A stretch of DNA of 64,000 nt from Cylindrotheca closterium (lineage: Eukaryota; Bacillariophyta; Bacillariophyceae; Bacillariales; Bacillariaceae): NCBI GenBank assembly GCA_933822405.4, contig CAKOGP040000036.1, forward strand, positions 36,677-100,676, read 5' to 3'. The position numbers and the translations under genes are program-made. Each line of letters begins with the position of its first letter. The first letter of the stretch is position 1. This document shows, one piece after another, positions 32,629 to 43,693 of this stretch. The notes under the pieces are model-generated. The model did no database searches and was not told where the DNA came from. It saw only the letters and a program-made list of their open reading frames with translations.

Positions 32629-33650
32629 ATCTCAATAATCCTTTCAACAGAATACTCGAAGTGGTCGACTATTCTTCACCATACAAGTCCACGCCTCCTC
32701 GCCACGCCAAATGCCGTGCCTACCGTATTTTTATATATTGAACCGGAAGAGTACCTACCGGTACTGTACGATACAGGTACACGTGAACGTGTACAGTGGC
32801 GTGTCCTGCACGGTAATCACTCGTACACTGTACACGTGTACCGGTAGATTGATTCATTCTCCTCCCAAAACGAAAAGTCCGACCGAATGGAACTAATGCT
32901 ATACCTCTGCTACTACTATTACATCTGGGAGCGCTGTACGTTGCTAGCAGTTGCTGGCGTCGGCTCTGGTGGGCTCCTCCTCTATTACTAATCAACAACA
33001 ATGGTGGGAGGAATGTGGTTTGCACATGAGCCACGACAACATAGAAAAAGATCCTTCAAAAATGTAGATTGATTGATTCTATAATTCTGTAGTATTAATA
33101 AACCATCGATTTATATTGAGTATCTATATTGTAATGAATATTCAACCAGTGCAGGATATTCGGCAAGTATACAGTACAACTAACGTGACAAAAGATCTCG
33201 TCTTTCTCGTTTTCAATCTGACACACGTGACTGAATCGTGCAGGGACTCAGGATCCTTATGAAAGCGCGACCGTTATGAATATAAATGTAGATTGAGAGC
33301 CGGCAGTAAATCCCGAGTGAAACAGGACCATGAGACAACCGGAAAAACTTCTAAAATCATGAGTGATGGTTCTCGTTGTCCTCTCTATGCAGGATGTTGA
33401 TAGAATGGTGCAATAATGGGTATTGTTGGTTGATCATAATCGTATCATTTGTTTAGAAAGTTTGCTGTTTGTGATATGTATGTTCTATTGGCATGAATTT
33501 TACTCGGCACCCCCCTGCCTTGTAGCCCCCTCGCTACAAGTTAAAAGTTTGAGAGTACCGCCCCCCACCGAGTTGGAAGCCCTTTTTCTTCTTGATCCCT
33601 GTCCACAAGTGACAAGGGAAAAGAAGTCCACTCGTGCTCTTTTCTTCTGT
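32629..33650. other. Intergenic gap with GTAC-rich palindromic cluster
   Basis: At 32750-32848 short palindromes TACCGGTA, GGTACC-like and GTGTACAC recur many times around the upstream side of the 32628 gene. The rest is AT-rich and no gene was seen. A plus-strand frame at 33423-33923 overlaps the next gene antisense and was not accepted. Confidence 0.5.
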
Positions 33651-34319
33651 TTAATGTCGGTCAATCAAGTCTCTCTTATGGCTGGATACCGTCTTGCGTG
33701 GCGATTCTCGAATGGGGGAAAGGGACGAGGAATGCGATGTTGGAGTGCGCACCCCACTGGTCTTCTTTTTCGGTTGTTTCTCCAACATGTTTGGAAAGTA
33801 AGCTTCGTACATGTCCCTCACCGCGACTGTGTGGGCCATTTCCTTGTTTGCCACACTCCACACTTCGGCGAGATGTGCAACATAGTCCGAGTCTCCAGCA
33901 TAGGTATCGTGGTATGCGAGTAGCACTTGATAGACGAATTCTGCATGAGCCTCTTTGCGGGTGGGAAAGTAGATTCCCATGCCTCTCGTGGAATCCTCGA
34001 CTGGTATTGCCAGGCCTAGCGATTCATGTTTGCAAAGTTTGATTGCCCGCTTCTTGATGCGATCCAATTCGTTAGGAGTAAACCAAGTGTTGTCCCGTTC
34101 TTCATCAGTCCAATCTTCTGATGATTCAATGAAGGCGACAGAGTCCTTTGCACCAAACGAAACATTACGAATCCCCTTGGACACAATGGAGGATGTTGAG
34201 TTCAGCATTTCCATTTCGATCGGCAGTAGTTCGTCCAGATCCATGGAGCTGCAGCAGTCTGACTGAGGAGCAGTCAGGATGATTGGGTAAAAGTCGTTAC
34301 TTTCTTCTTGTGGCAACAT
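33651..34319 (-). CDS. Lineage-specific unknown protein (W-F/Y-T...ELDRIK type)
   Basis: 222 aa. The start at 34319 (MLPQEESNDFYP) was chosen because the upstream frame extension looks non-coding. The core is NVSFGAKDSVAFIES...DNTWFTPNELDRIKKRAI, then the basic/acidic helix KLCKHES, a STRGMGIYFPTRKEAH block and VAHLAEVWSVANKEMAHTVA. This W-[FY]-T-x-x-[ED]-L plus TRG(M/L) order recurs in many diatom proteins of unknown role, as far as I recall. The C-terminus is Ser/Lys-rich. No membrane segment or enzyme motif. Confidence 0.6.
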   Translation of the reverse strand: MLPQEESNDFYPIILTAPQSDCCSSMDLDELLPIEMEMLNSTSSIVSKGIRNVSFGAKDSVAFIESSEDWTDEERDNTWFTPNELDRIKKRAIKLCKHESLGLAIPVEDSTRGMGIYFPTRKEAHAEFVYQVLLAYHDTYAGDSDYVAHLAEVWSVANKEMAHTVAVRDMYEAYFPNMLEKQPKKKTSGVRTPTSHSSSLSPIRESPRKTVSSHKRDLIDRH

Positions 34320-35822
34320 TGCGATGTATATTTTAGATTTGGTTGGCTTGTTCAATTGGTTGTGGTTCAATGGAAGAAATTGTGGTTGCAACCAGAAGGT
34401 GAATGGACTGCTTGTGAAAAAACAGAAATCGAAACCAAGACACGAAACCTTGGAAACCCAAGATTGGACAGAATACACCCAAGAACACTTTGTCTTCGGT
34501 TCGTATCAGTGGTACCTGCTAAGTTCCGTGCAATTCCACTGTAAACATCCGCTAATTTTTAGGCAAGACCAAGATTGACGTTTTTCATTGGCTTCTCTAT
34601 ATCTCTTCAGCAATAAAGCTCGCATAGCACTTATGAATCCCGACATAGGAGAGACAACAAGCGCTATTGAAATTCCTTAAATATTTCTTCGCCAACGCGA
34701 CTTCTGTGACAGACTTATATTGCAATTTTGTCCAGCTATCGTGACGAACATGCAAAGTTCGTAAACGTTTAATGGACGCGATCTTGCTTCCTGTTCTTGC
34801 CAAGATTCCAAGACCAAGATCGAACGTGGGTATGGAAAATATATCGGTCCGACTTTCGGAACCTGGATTCCGGCATCAAATATGGAGCGTCTCAAAATGA
34901 GTGACAATATGGTATACCTTGCTTGGGAATGTCTGAACAAGAATGCTAATGCATCTATCAGCATGGGCGAGGGACATTCAAGATCAAGATGACCCTCTGT
35001 TGTGATATTTGATCACCGAAGATTTCCGACCTCGAGGCACTTGCATTTTCAAGTGGTATTACTTGTACATCCTCCGACTCCCAACCAAAAAATGCTACCA
35101 TACAAAGGTGAATTGTGTGAGACGGTCCTGTAAACTTGAGCAGCGACACTAAAGCTATCCTACATGTGGCCGTCTTTGGACGAACAGCAAAATCGACGAC
35201 AACAAAAGTGAGTCGAGTCCTCGTCCAGCTTTAGGATACACACGACGAACGAGTGGTGGCTGACAACAACAATGATGATGCTCACATCAATGGAAAGTCA
35301 GGAACCAAGGGATGTGCCGTGCATTTATACGATCGAGCCAATTGCCAAGAACATTTATAAATAATGAGACCATGGTACTATCCCCCCGACTCGTCGCCTC
35401 GGAAGAAAGTCCCTTTCTTCTTTCCACGTCATTGTCGCAGATCAATCTCAGTTTGCACTTCCACACCTCCGGGTGAAGCATAAGGGACGAAGTACATATT
35501 AGTACTCATTTTGGTAATCGTCGGTAATCGTCATTGTCAACGCATCTATGCATATCCTTCGTTTGTTGGAATGTAGAGTAGTACAATATACTGTAGAGAT
35601 AGAGACGTACAGAGTAGAGTATGGTGGAGTAGAGCAATGACGATTTTCAGTGGAGGTCGATCCAGTCGAGTCGAGTCACGAGTACGTGGACCACTCATAT
35701 CGTACGATATCTTTCCTATTTGAATTATTTGGTTGACTGCAAGTCGTGCATAGAGCTAATAGACAATACATTGATAAATACTTCTCATCAGAATAATAAT
35801 AATAATAGTAGTAATCACACAC
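34320..35822. other. Long intergenic gap, no gene accepted
   Basis: Several medium frames on both strands, none with domains. One plus-strand stretch (about 34830-34985, reading TWIPASNMERLKMSDNMVYL) looks protein-like but is bounded by stops and may be an unrecognised relic. 35580-35640 is rich in GTAGAG/GTACAG repeats, near the TLC gene promoter. Confidence 0.4.
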
Positions 35823-36677
35823 ATGTCCGGACAACGACCATTAGCGACACTCGATGTCTCCCAAGTGGAGGGCACATGGCAAGGATCCTTGGTGAATGCG
35901 ATTTTGTGGATGGACGATACCTTGGGTGCGGACCAATGGACGACTCGGCAAATTGCTGTGGTCTCGATTCTATCCATTGGAGTCGTCCAATTCACCATTG
36001 GCGACTGGAAGAAGGTCAAGTGGTTTTCCTTTTGGCATGCTGTGCTTTCGGGATACGGGAGTCTGATCTGCGTCTTGCTGAATTACTTTGCGGCCTATCG
36101 AATGACGGGGTACACGGAACCCATGGGGAGCGTTCTGTGCCAGGGACCTTTGACCAGTTTGCATCGAATTGTGCCTGCTATTACCATGGGATTTGGAATG
36201 TTTGATATCATGGAAGGATTTGCCAATGGAATTGATTTCATGTTACACGGTCTGGCAACATCCTTCATCATGGGTTACTTTACGGAATATGATATTGGTG
36301 AAATTGTGACCCCCATGCTCTTGATGGAAATTTCGACGCCTTTCTTGACTCTAACACGATTCGAACTCTTCAATGACAAGGCAATCACAATCAATATGGG
36401 ATTATTTGTCCTTTCCTTTTTCTTTTATCGCTGTTTGGTGGTGCCCTATATCATGTTTGAAGTGTTCACCACGTTAATGAAACATCGGAATGACCCCGCC
36501 AGTCAGGAATGTTTGCCATGGCACTTGCCACATGTCGTATTTACCTTTTCCGTATTCTTTTGCACTCTTAATTTCTACTGGATGTACAAGATTGTTAAAA
36601 AGGTACAGCGCAAACTGAGCGGCGAAGAAAAGCTGAAAGACAAGAACGATGTCAGCAATCATCGCAAGGAAGAGTAA
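35823..36677 (+). CDS. TLC-domain-like multi-pass membrane protein
   Basis: 284 aa with about six to seven hydrophobic helices: IAVVSILSIGVVQFTIG, WFSFWHAVLSGYGSLICVLL, the region around LHRIVPAITMGFGMFDIMEG, HGLATSFIMGYFTEYDIGEI, MGLFVLSFFFYRCLVVPYIM and VVFTFSVFFCTLNFYWMYKI. The block LLMEISTPFLTLTRFEL matches the E-x-S-x-P-F motif of TLC (TRAM-LAG1-CLN8) proteins. The tail is charged and ends RKEE, perhaps an ER retention type signal. TLC proteins include ceramide synthases and lipid regulators; the ceramide synthase Lag1 double-His is not seen, so a TMEM56/FAM57-like lipid role is more likely. Single exon; start at the first Met. Confidence 0.7.
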   Translation: MSGQRPLATLDVSQVEGTWQGSLVNAILWMDDTLGADQWTTRQIAVVSILSIGVVQFTIGDWKKVKWFSFWHAVLSGYGSLICVLLNYFAAYRMTGYTEPMGSVLCQGPLTSLHRIVPAITMGFGMFDIMEGFANGIDFMLHGLATSFIMGYFTEYDIGEIVTPMLLMEISTPFLTLTRFELFNDKAITINMGLFVLSFFFYRCLVVPYIMFEVFTTLMKHRNDPASQECLPWHLPHVVFTFSVFFCTLNFYWMYKIVKKVQRKLSGEEKLKDKNDVSNHRKEE

Positions 36678-37134
36678 ACAACTCCTTCCTAATTGTTTAA
36701 AAATGCTATTTTTGTTCCTCCAGCTAGATACTCATGTAGTCATGACCATGGATACAGTGCCGGCAAAATGAGAATCAATCAGTCTCTTGAACCATTGTAT
36801 TTTGAAGATTGCTTCCTTCATCCATCACCGTGCGACACCACCAATATGTTAGCGTGGATTGTTCTATATATGCCAATAGCACACTCGACATTCTTGAAAC
36901 CAACTGAATGAATCAATCGGATCAGATATGAATATCAGTAGTACTGGTTGACAGAACCGACCAATCATTGCAAACAATGTCAAGGTTCTTCCTTGGAAGA
37001 ACATACACACACAAGTCACTGTCTGCTGCATTGTATTCCGGCTGGCTGGCTGGCTGGCTGCGACGCAATGACCAAAGCAAACATTGGCGAACAAGTTCGT
37101 TCGAAAAGCAAGACAGTTTCGACAACAGCAGACA
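36678..37134. other. Short intergenic gap between convergent genes
   Basis: Contains a (GGCT)n run at about 37040-37060 and nothing else recognised. Confidence 0.5.
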
Positions 37135-38781
37135 CTAGCGGGTAACACTACCACCACTGGCACCACCAGGCTTCAAGAGTGCCGTTGGCGGTGCCACCAC
37201 CGCAGTCGGCTTTTTGCCACCAATGGTACCTAGAGCAGCAACCTTGTTTTTCTTGCCACCCTTTTTCTTCTTCTTTTTGGCAGCAGCACCACCACCTGCA
37301 GGTCCTCCTCGTGCTCCACCTTTTTCTTTCTTGTTTTTGCCACCGCCGACCTTTTCGTTCTTGTCCTTTTTCTTTTTGGTCTTTTTGCGTTTGAGTTCTT
37401 GTCGCTTGTCCCGTAAGTGTTGCACAATGGCTGCCACAGGCTGCGCTTGTTCTTGACCAGCAGCACCGCCATCCGCCACCAGTCCTACCAACGTGTTGGC
37501 AGCCCCACCGCCGGGTGCTGGCTTGGGTCTTGACTCGAGTTCTTCCTTCTTTTTGGTCAGCGAGTTCAACCAATTCTTGTACTCGTTGGTACTTTCGATT
37601 GTACCCTCCCGTCGATCGGGCCGATATTGGTGTCGCCAAGTCTTGCCGGACATGGCGGGTTCAATCTGGCAATTACCAACAACATTTTGTGATTGTGATT
37701 GCGGTTGTGATTCTTGTCCCTCAGCCGCAATGCTGGCCAAGAAATCAATGGCACGCGAGACCAACAAACGACCCTTGGCAACGGCAGTAGAATAATCGGC
37801 GGCTAGAGCCTTGTTGATGGCAGCTTGATGATCCACCACTTTTTGTTTTTGTTTGTTGTCTTCGGCCTGCTTTTGGTCTTGTGGTGGTGGGGATGCTGCC
37901 GTTTCTCCTTCCATCTTTGGTTCTTCTTTGTCTCCTTCCTTGATTGTTTCTTTAGGGGACTGGGTGGCTTTTTCTTCCTGCTTGGCCTCTTCTTCCGTAG
38001 TAGTTGGCACTGGCAATTCTGCAGTTTTTTCCTCTTGTCCTTTCTCTTCTTTCTTAACTACTACTTTTTCTTCTTCCTCTTCCGGCACCGCTTCGACTTC
38101 CGCAATTTCCGGTGGAACAGGAGTCGGAACTTCAATTTTTTCAATTTTGGGTGCTGTCAAGAGAATATAGGCACATCCCACCTTGTCTCCATGACGACGT
38201 GTCTTGCGGGGTGGATTGACATACAATGGACGAGCCGTGATCAAGGGAATGGAAGAGTGTTGTTTGGGAGCTACCACCACATCCAGTTGATTCTCTTCTT
38301 GCTGTTTTGTCTCTTGCATTGTATCCTTGTTGTTGGCTGGCTCTTCGGTTGATGATTCTTTCTCAGCAGTGGCGTCGTCCCCATCTTCGTTTTCTTCGTC
38401 TTCTTCCTTGCCTTCTTCTTCCTCTTCTTCCTTGGCAGCTTGTTGTTGTTGTTGTTGTTCTTGGGCTGCTTTGAATTCTTGTAGATACTTATTGGAAAGC
38501 TCTTCTTCTTGAATCAAATATCGCATGGCCGAACGATCCAATTCAATATGATATTGATTCCCATTCTTTTCATTCGCGACATTGACAATATTCTGGACCA
38601 TTTCAAGGACGTCTTTGACACTTCCATACTTTTCCACCCCATGGATATTCCGCCATATCAATTTGGTTTGGGCTGGAAGAGGAACATTTGGTTTTTTGGA
38701 ATGTTGCTTGTTGTTGTTGCTGCTGTTGTTGCTGCGTTTGTTGCGTTTGCGGTTGCCCCGGCCTCGTCCGCGATCCACCAT
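37135..38781 (-). CDS. UPF3-like nonsense-mediated decay factor (putative)
   Basis: 548 aa, single exon. After an R/G/N-rich start (MVDRGRGRGNRKRNKRS), residues about 35-65 (TKLIWRNIHG...SVKDVLEMV) look like the first strand and helix of the Smg-4/UPF3 RNP-like fold. Further on, RPLYVNPPRKTRRHGDKVGCAYI and DRREGTIESTNEYKNWL (about residues 388-404) match the conserved D-x-R-E-G-T-I-E-x-x-x-E-Y segment of UPF3. Long acidic, Gln-rich and Pro/Glu-rich inserts separate these blocks, and the C-terminus is Lys/Gly/Ala-rich with KKKK runs, like UPF3 nuclear-localisation tails. UPF3 links exon junction complexes to UPF2/UPF1. The inserts weaken certainty. Confidence 0.55.
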   Translation of the reverse strand: MVDRGRGRGNRKRNKRSNNSSNNNKQHSKKPNVPLPAQTKLIWRNIHGVEKYGSVKDVLEMVQNIVNVANEKNGNQYHIELDRSAMRYLIQEEELSNKYLQEFKAAQEQQQQQQAAKEEEEEEGKEEDEENEDGDDATAEKESSTEEPANNKDTMQETKQQEENQLDVVVAPKQHSSIPLITARPLYVNPPRKTRRHGDKVGCAYILLTAPKIEKIEVPTPVPPEIAEVEAVPEEEEEKVVVKKEEKGQEEKTAELPVPTTTEEEAKQEEKATQSPKETIKEGDKEEPKMEGETAASPPPQDQKQAEDNKQKQKVVDHQAAINKALAADYSTAVAKGRLLVSRAIDFLASIAAEGQESQPQSQSQNVVGNCQIEPAMSGKTWRHQYRPDRREGTIESTNEYKNWLNSLTKKKEELESRPKPAPGGGAANTLVGLVADGGAAGQEQAQPVAAIVQHLRDKRQELKRKKTKKKKDKNEKVGGGKNKKEKGGARGGPAGGGAAAKKKKKKGGKKNKVAALGTIGGKKPTAVVAPPTALLKPGGASGGSVTR

Positions 38782-39592
38782 GATGGATGACTTGTGTGTC
38801 CCCCTTTTTTTAAAAGGAGAGAGCGAGTGAATAGAGAATCAATCAATCAATCAATCAATCAATGAAAGGAACGATGCGTAACCAAACAAACAAAATTGGT
38901 AGTGTTTCTTTTGAGCTACAGTGCCGGTATACTTGTTGCTTCCTACTGTAAAAAAGGATGATGGCGTTCAGATTGCGATCATCCAGAACGAGCTCGCATC
39001 TTTGCGGTTCGAACGCAAGCCAGACGATTCATTCAACTTTCTCCCCCAAGTAATTGATAATGGGGGAGCGATCATGTTTTTTCTATCTACATACGATAGT
39101 ATCGTACTGTAGTATAGTATTCATATTGTAGTACAGTATGGTACCAGGTACCAGGTACTGTACTATTTCGATCCACATCTCATTTTCCTCCATGTCATTG
39201 CTGGGATAATCATCACTACCACTCATGCAATAATGAAGGCTTTACCTACAAATACTGTACAGTACTTTACTGCACGTAGTGAGTTGGATGCCAACATAAT
39301 AATGGTACACGTTCAACGTGGAACTTTTTCTTTATTCGATTTGTTCGAATGTTCTCATCACCACACGCACGACAGATGCGAAAACAGAACGCAGAACTTC
39401 AACTTTTATATGGATGCTGCTGCGCACGTGACGTCGATTGATCGCTCATCAGAGTGATCAGTGCACAGTGCCGCCTTCTCTGTTCTTTTTGTTCCATCTT
39501 CCAATAGAAGACCATTCATTCACCAACAACCTTTAATCTAAGCTTCTCTCTACCATCTCCATCCATCATAGTCATCCACCATAGTCATCAGT
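38782..39592. promoter_or_regulatory. Divergent intergenic region with tetranucleotide and GGTACC repeats
   Basis: An (AATC)n tract lies at about 38838-38864 just upstream of the UPF3-like start. GGTACCAGGTACCAGGTACTG occurs at about 39139-39159 within a GTAC/TACAGTA-rich zone. No gene was seen. Confidence 0.5.
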
Positions 39593-40867
39593 ATGTGCCA
39601 GTTAATGGGAATGAACAATGCGGCACCCACGGATTTCACCTTTAGCTTCAAAGGGTTTTGTCAACGAGGAGGTGCCACAGACATTCACAGTCACGGGTTT
39701 GGATTGTGTGTCTACGAAGGCCGAGGCATTCGATCCTTTCTGGATACTTTGCCGGCCTCCAAATCACCACTGGCCCAAGTCATTCAGAATTATCCAATTC
39801 GAACACATGTAAGTCAAAGTGATCTATGTCGAAAGCAGTGTATGCAATGGGATCATACCGGTAGTACAGTCGCGTTCAAACGAGTAGCCTATGCGTTCGG
39901 GTTTGCAGAAATTTCACGATCTGTTGAATTTGATTTCCATCATCAATCATCATCCTCAATCATGACTCTTTCTCACACTTTGTATATTGCTCCCTACTTG
40001 CGTGCCGCCCATTATCAAATTTAGAATATGATTGCTCATGTCCGATATGCCACTACAGGAGCGGTCAGTTTGGAAAACGTCCATCCCTTTTCCCGCGAAT
40101 TGTGGGGAATCCATTGGTCCTTTGCTCACAATGGTCAGGTTCCCAAATTTGACGACTCGACGCCTCTGGAAGCGCAACCCTTGTTGGGAAAGACGACGCT
40201 CGAAGAATTGCATTACAATCCAGTGGGAGAGACGGATTCTGAGGCGGTCTTTTGTGCCATTTTGAATGCCCTCAAGGCCGAATTCACAAGTCTTCCCACC
40301 TTGCCAGTCTTGCATGGATTCTTGTCCAAACTCTGCAAGGAAATCATTCTGGGGGACGAAGATTCGACAATCTTTAATTTCCTCTTGGGATGTGGCAAGT
40401 ACACCCAATTTGCCTTTTCGTGGCCGGGACGCCGACCGGGATCCAAAGTATGGAATGGTTTGTATTACATTGTAAGATCGCCGCCCTTTCAGACGGCTAG
40501 TCTGGTAGATGCGGACTATTCCATTGACTTTGCCAAATTTGCCAAATCCAATGACCGTGTGGCGGTGATTACGACCAAACCATTGACGGATGAAACCGGA
40601 TGGACGGAATTTGAACGAGGACAATTGATCATGTTTGACAAGGGATTGCCACATCGATCGCCAAGGTGCTGCGAGCAAGTTGAAAAGGAAGGTCGGGGTT
40701 TGAGTTCCAAATGCTTTGAACGGTTGAGAACCTCGTCCATATCGTCAGCCACCATGCCCATTTCCGAGTCTTCGACCTGTTGCTCGGAAGAAGAAGAAGT
40801 AGTAGTAGTGACGATACCGCCGGAAGTACCTCCACAGAGTGCCTTGTTTCCAACGGCAGCCGAATGA
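39593..40867 (+). CDS. Class II glutamine amidotransferase (DUG3/YafJ type)
   Basis: Two exons, 39593-39808 and 40025-40867, giving 352 aa. The 216-nt intron is GTAAGT...TTTAG, phase 0. The protein begins MCQLMGMN, so Cys2 becomes the N-terminal nucleophile after Met removal, as in Ntn-type class II amidotransferases. Other blocks are [40 protein letters not shown] (substrate Arg and Thr), [28 protein letters not shown] and [13 protein letters not shown]. In yeast the DUG3 relative works in glutathione degradation with DUG2; here no partner is adjacent. The C-terminal about 80 residues are Ser/Glu-rich and not conserved. Likely cytosolic. Confidence 0.88.
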
Positions 40868-41675
40868 TGATTGCTGTCTGGGCGTTATTTGACAGAGAAT
40901 TTTCCGACATTGAGAGTACCAGTTATCTATTGCCGCTACTTGTGAACAACCTCGCTCCGAACGCGCCTTGTCGGGGCTACACTGTTGAGAGTAGGGAAGC
41001 AGGAGAGGCCAGCCAGCATTGATGATGATGCTGATGGTTCGAAATACTAGTACTGTAAAATTGAAACTCATGCATGGCCATGATCGTGCCACACAAGAAC
41101 AACATGAAACAATACAGGATATAGGCCTACGCACGTTAAAATGCTTATGTTTTAAAAAAATAGAATTATTTACATGTGTAAAGTAATTATTGTTGTAGTG
41201 GAAGAGGGCATTATGCATCAATCACACTTGTGTCCTCTGTCTTCTGCACCGTCCTCGATAAGGTACTGTACATGGTACTCTTCTTCGTTCGACAGACAAT
41301 AACCGTCGGAGACATTTTTCGCCTTGGTGTGACTTGTTACTCGATCATTAACAAAAGACATGTCGTACGTACGTCCTAGTACCACAACCACAGTTAGACA
41401 TTTTTCGCCGGGGTCATTTTGGGGATAGAAATGTCTTGCCTTCTCTTTTTGGGGCATAACATGTCCTAGTCGTGTTCTTCTCTCTTCCCAACTGTGTTCG
41501 GAGCCGGGGAGGACTTTTGACCTGATGGTGAAACTAGTACAACAACTGCAATTGATATCTTACTTGTTACTTGCTTGTATCTTTTCTTCTTTCATTGAAT
41601 CCACATATTCTTTTATCTTTATCATCGTCTACTACTAGTAGTAGTCCACAAGAACAACAACAACAACAAAACAGA
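40868..41675. other. Intergenic gap with 14-bp direct repeat
   Basis: AGACATTTTTCGCC occurs at 41310-41323 and 41396-41409. No gene was accepted. A minus-strand frame 41218-41457 spans both copies but has no recognisable features. Confidence 0.45.
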
Positions 41676-42420
41676 ATGAAAGGAGTCACCAATATTGCCT
41701 TGAGCGTGGATGGATTTATTGCCGACAAGGACGGTAGCATGGAGTGGTTGAATAATCAGCCACAGATTCCTGGTGAAGACTTTGGTTTCAAGGAATTCTT
41801 GAAAGGTGTCGACTGCATGATTATGGGTCACAAAACCTTTGATACCGTTGCGGGATTCGGGTGAGTTTGTACTTGTTGTTGAAGGAGTGTGTTGGAATGA
41901 ATCAGCGCGCATGAATCTATCAATTCAACGCCACTGTGTATACACATTACTATCTCTTTTGTCCTCCTCCTTGTAAATTCCTGCTGTACTGTATCTTTCT
42001 CTTCTCACCCTCCTCATCATCATCTTCGCTTTGTTCAGGGAGAAATTGTGGGCGTATGGAGACAAGCCAATCTATGTGTTGACCAGAGGTGCCGTTTCCA
42101 ACGTCATCGTTCCCGATTGGGTCCCTCGGACCGTCACAGTCACTACTGTGAAATCCTTGCAAAAGTTTTGGCTGGATTTGGAAAGCAGTCATCCTAAATT
42201 CAAGACTGTATACGTGGATGGTGGTCGAACCATTCAATCCTTGTTGCGAGGTGGATTCATTGATCGAATGACTCTTACCCGAGTCCCCATTCTATTGGGT
42301 GAGGGCATTCCCTTGTTCACTGCGTCTCTGGGTCATAATGTCAACCTCAAGCTCTTGGATACAAAGCCCTTTCCGAATGGCTTTATCATTACTACTTATC
42401 AGGTAATCAATGAAATTTAA
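41676..42420 (+). CDS. RibD C-terminal/dihydrofolate-reductase-like protein
   Basis: Two exons, 41676-41860 and 42039-42420, giving 188 aa. The 178-nt GT-AG intron joins VAGFG to EKLWAYGDKP. Signatures are the N-terminal VTNIALSVDGFIADKDGSMEWL (substrate/NADPH pocket), DCMIMGHKTFDTV, PIYVLTRGA, VYVDGGRTIQSLLRGGFIDR (G-G dinucleotide site) and LTRVPILLGEGIPLF. This is the compact YyaP/YwjB-like group of the DHFR superfamily, usually NADPH-dependent reductases of unknown substrate. The start at 41676 follows a Gln-rich leader that is probably 5' UTR. Confidence 0.85.
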
Positions 42421-42522
42421 TTTATTTTCTTAAAAACTACAGTACGGTCTTACATTACCGGTACAATACAGTCTTACTTTCCTACATATTTGGAAGTTTC
42501 AGTCAATAGTTTTACTTTTTGT

Positions 42523-43398
42523 TTAATATTCGTCCTTGTCATCGTCATATTCATGCGCCGCCACTCCTCTTCGAACAGCATTCCCAACCTTACTTCGGGC
42601 ACTTCCATCCGCATACTTGGAAATGTGTTCCAAGTATCTATCTTTGTCAGGGAAGGTACGCTTGAGGCTATCCAAATTCGTAACATGGTCGAACCATTCA
42701 TGGTAGGCTTCCAACTCTTTGGTTTCCGGGATGACAAAGTCTTCTCCTCGGTATTCCTTGAAGACATAGTACCGGTAGGCCCATGGCAACAGAGTCAAAT
42801 CTACACTTCCCAATTGTCCATCTGGCAAAAATGTAGGCCCAGAGGTTTCTCGTAGTTGTTTCGAAAAGTTTTCCAATCCCTTGATAAGATTGGCAAAGTG
42901 TTCCTTTCGTTCGTCTTCTTCCTGACGGACTAATACTCCATAATAGGTCGAACAGCACTCGCGATTCAACTTTTCCGTCCACACACGGGCTCGGGCCGCC
43001 AAGAATGGATCGTCGCTGACCAATTTATCCTTGCCAGTGGCCCCACTCACGGCATCAATGTAGTCAATGACTGGTATCGATTCGTACACCGACTTGGATT
43101 CTACAGGTTTGCCATCGATGATAGGAATCAAGGTGGGTACCAAGGCTCCAGGACAAGCTCGTTTCAATTCTTCGGCCTTCCAATGGTACCACCATTCGTG
43201 TCCAGCACCCGTCACATTTTTTTCGTCATTTCGTCGCTCCCATCCCAGAGCTTCCACCCATTCGTACTCCACTCGCCCTTGATGATGTTCGAGTGCCAAG
43301 GTGGCTCGGTGTGCAAACGGACAGAACCACGCACTCAAATAGCGGAATTTGGGAATGGATGATTTGGAAGCCACTGCTGCTGCTGCTTGTGTTGCCAT
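42523..43398 (-). CDS. Glutathione S-transferase, omega/lambda-like
   Basis: 291 aa from ATG at 43398. The thioredoxin-fold N-domain has SAWFCPFAHRATLALEHH with a catalytic-type Cys at position 26 (CPFA, as in omega and lambda GSTs), then GALVPTLIPIIDGKPVESKSVYES with the cis-Pro and the glutamate/serine pair that bind glutathione. The helical C-domain includes ECCSTYYGVLVRQEEDERKEHF and GSVDLTLLPWAYRYYVF. The acidic/basic tail ends DDDKDEY. Cys-type GSTs reduce mixed disulfides or dehydroascorbate. The frame upstream of the chosen start is hydrophobic and AT-rich and likely not coding. Confidence 0.88.
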   Translation of the reverse strand: MATQAAAAVASKSSIPKFRYLSAWFCPFAHRATLALEHHQGRVEYEWVEALGWERRNDEKNVTGAGHEWWYHWKAEELKRACPGALVPTLIPIIDGKPVESKSVYESIPVIDYIDAVSGATGKDKLVSDDPFLAARARVWTEKLNRECCSTYYGVLVRQEEDERKEHFANLIKGLENFSKQLRETSGPTFLPDGQLGSVDLTLLPWAYRYYVFKEYRGEDFVIPETKELEAYHEWFDHVTNLDSLKRTFPDKDRYLEHISKYADGSARSKVGNAVRRGVAAHEYDDDKDEY

Positions 43399-43693
43399 TT
43401 TGCAATGAATACTATTAATATATATTATGTATGTCGTTCCGGCAATGTATTTTATGGAAATCAATGATCGAGTGCAAGAAAAAATGATGATGACGTACAC
43501 ACAGTACCGCGAAACGTGTTTTGTTTTGATCGAATAAGTCGGCATGCTGCGAAGAAAAAATAAGCAGTATAATACGATGACAATATTATAAACCTTCATT
43601 CCATATTATAACACGCTTTCGTTCATAATAGTGAAGTCGAAAATCTTTCGATTTCTACAGGTATACCTACGGTATTGACATCATCAACTCAAG

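Noticed and set aside
33423..33923. Plus-strand frame of 166 codons
   Set aside because: It lies antisense to the end of the accepted 33651-34319 gene, with Cys/Leu-rich irregular composition and no domain.
34597..34964. Minus-strand frames in the long gap
   Set aside because: No recognised motif, no neighbours or splice signals supporting them; composition typical of chance frames.
38990..39030. tRNA T-arm-like GCGGTTCGAACGC
   Set aside because: No matching D-arm, anticodon arm or acceptor stem around it.
41218..41457. 79-codon minus-strand frame over the 14-bp direct repeats
   Set aside because: No domain, and the frame is probably open by chance; promoter and neighbours give no support.
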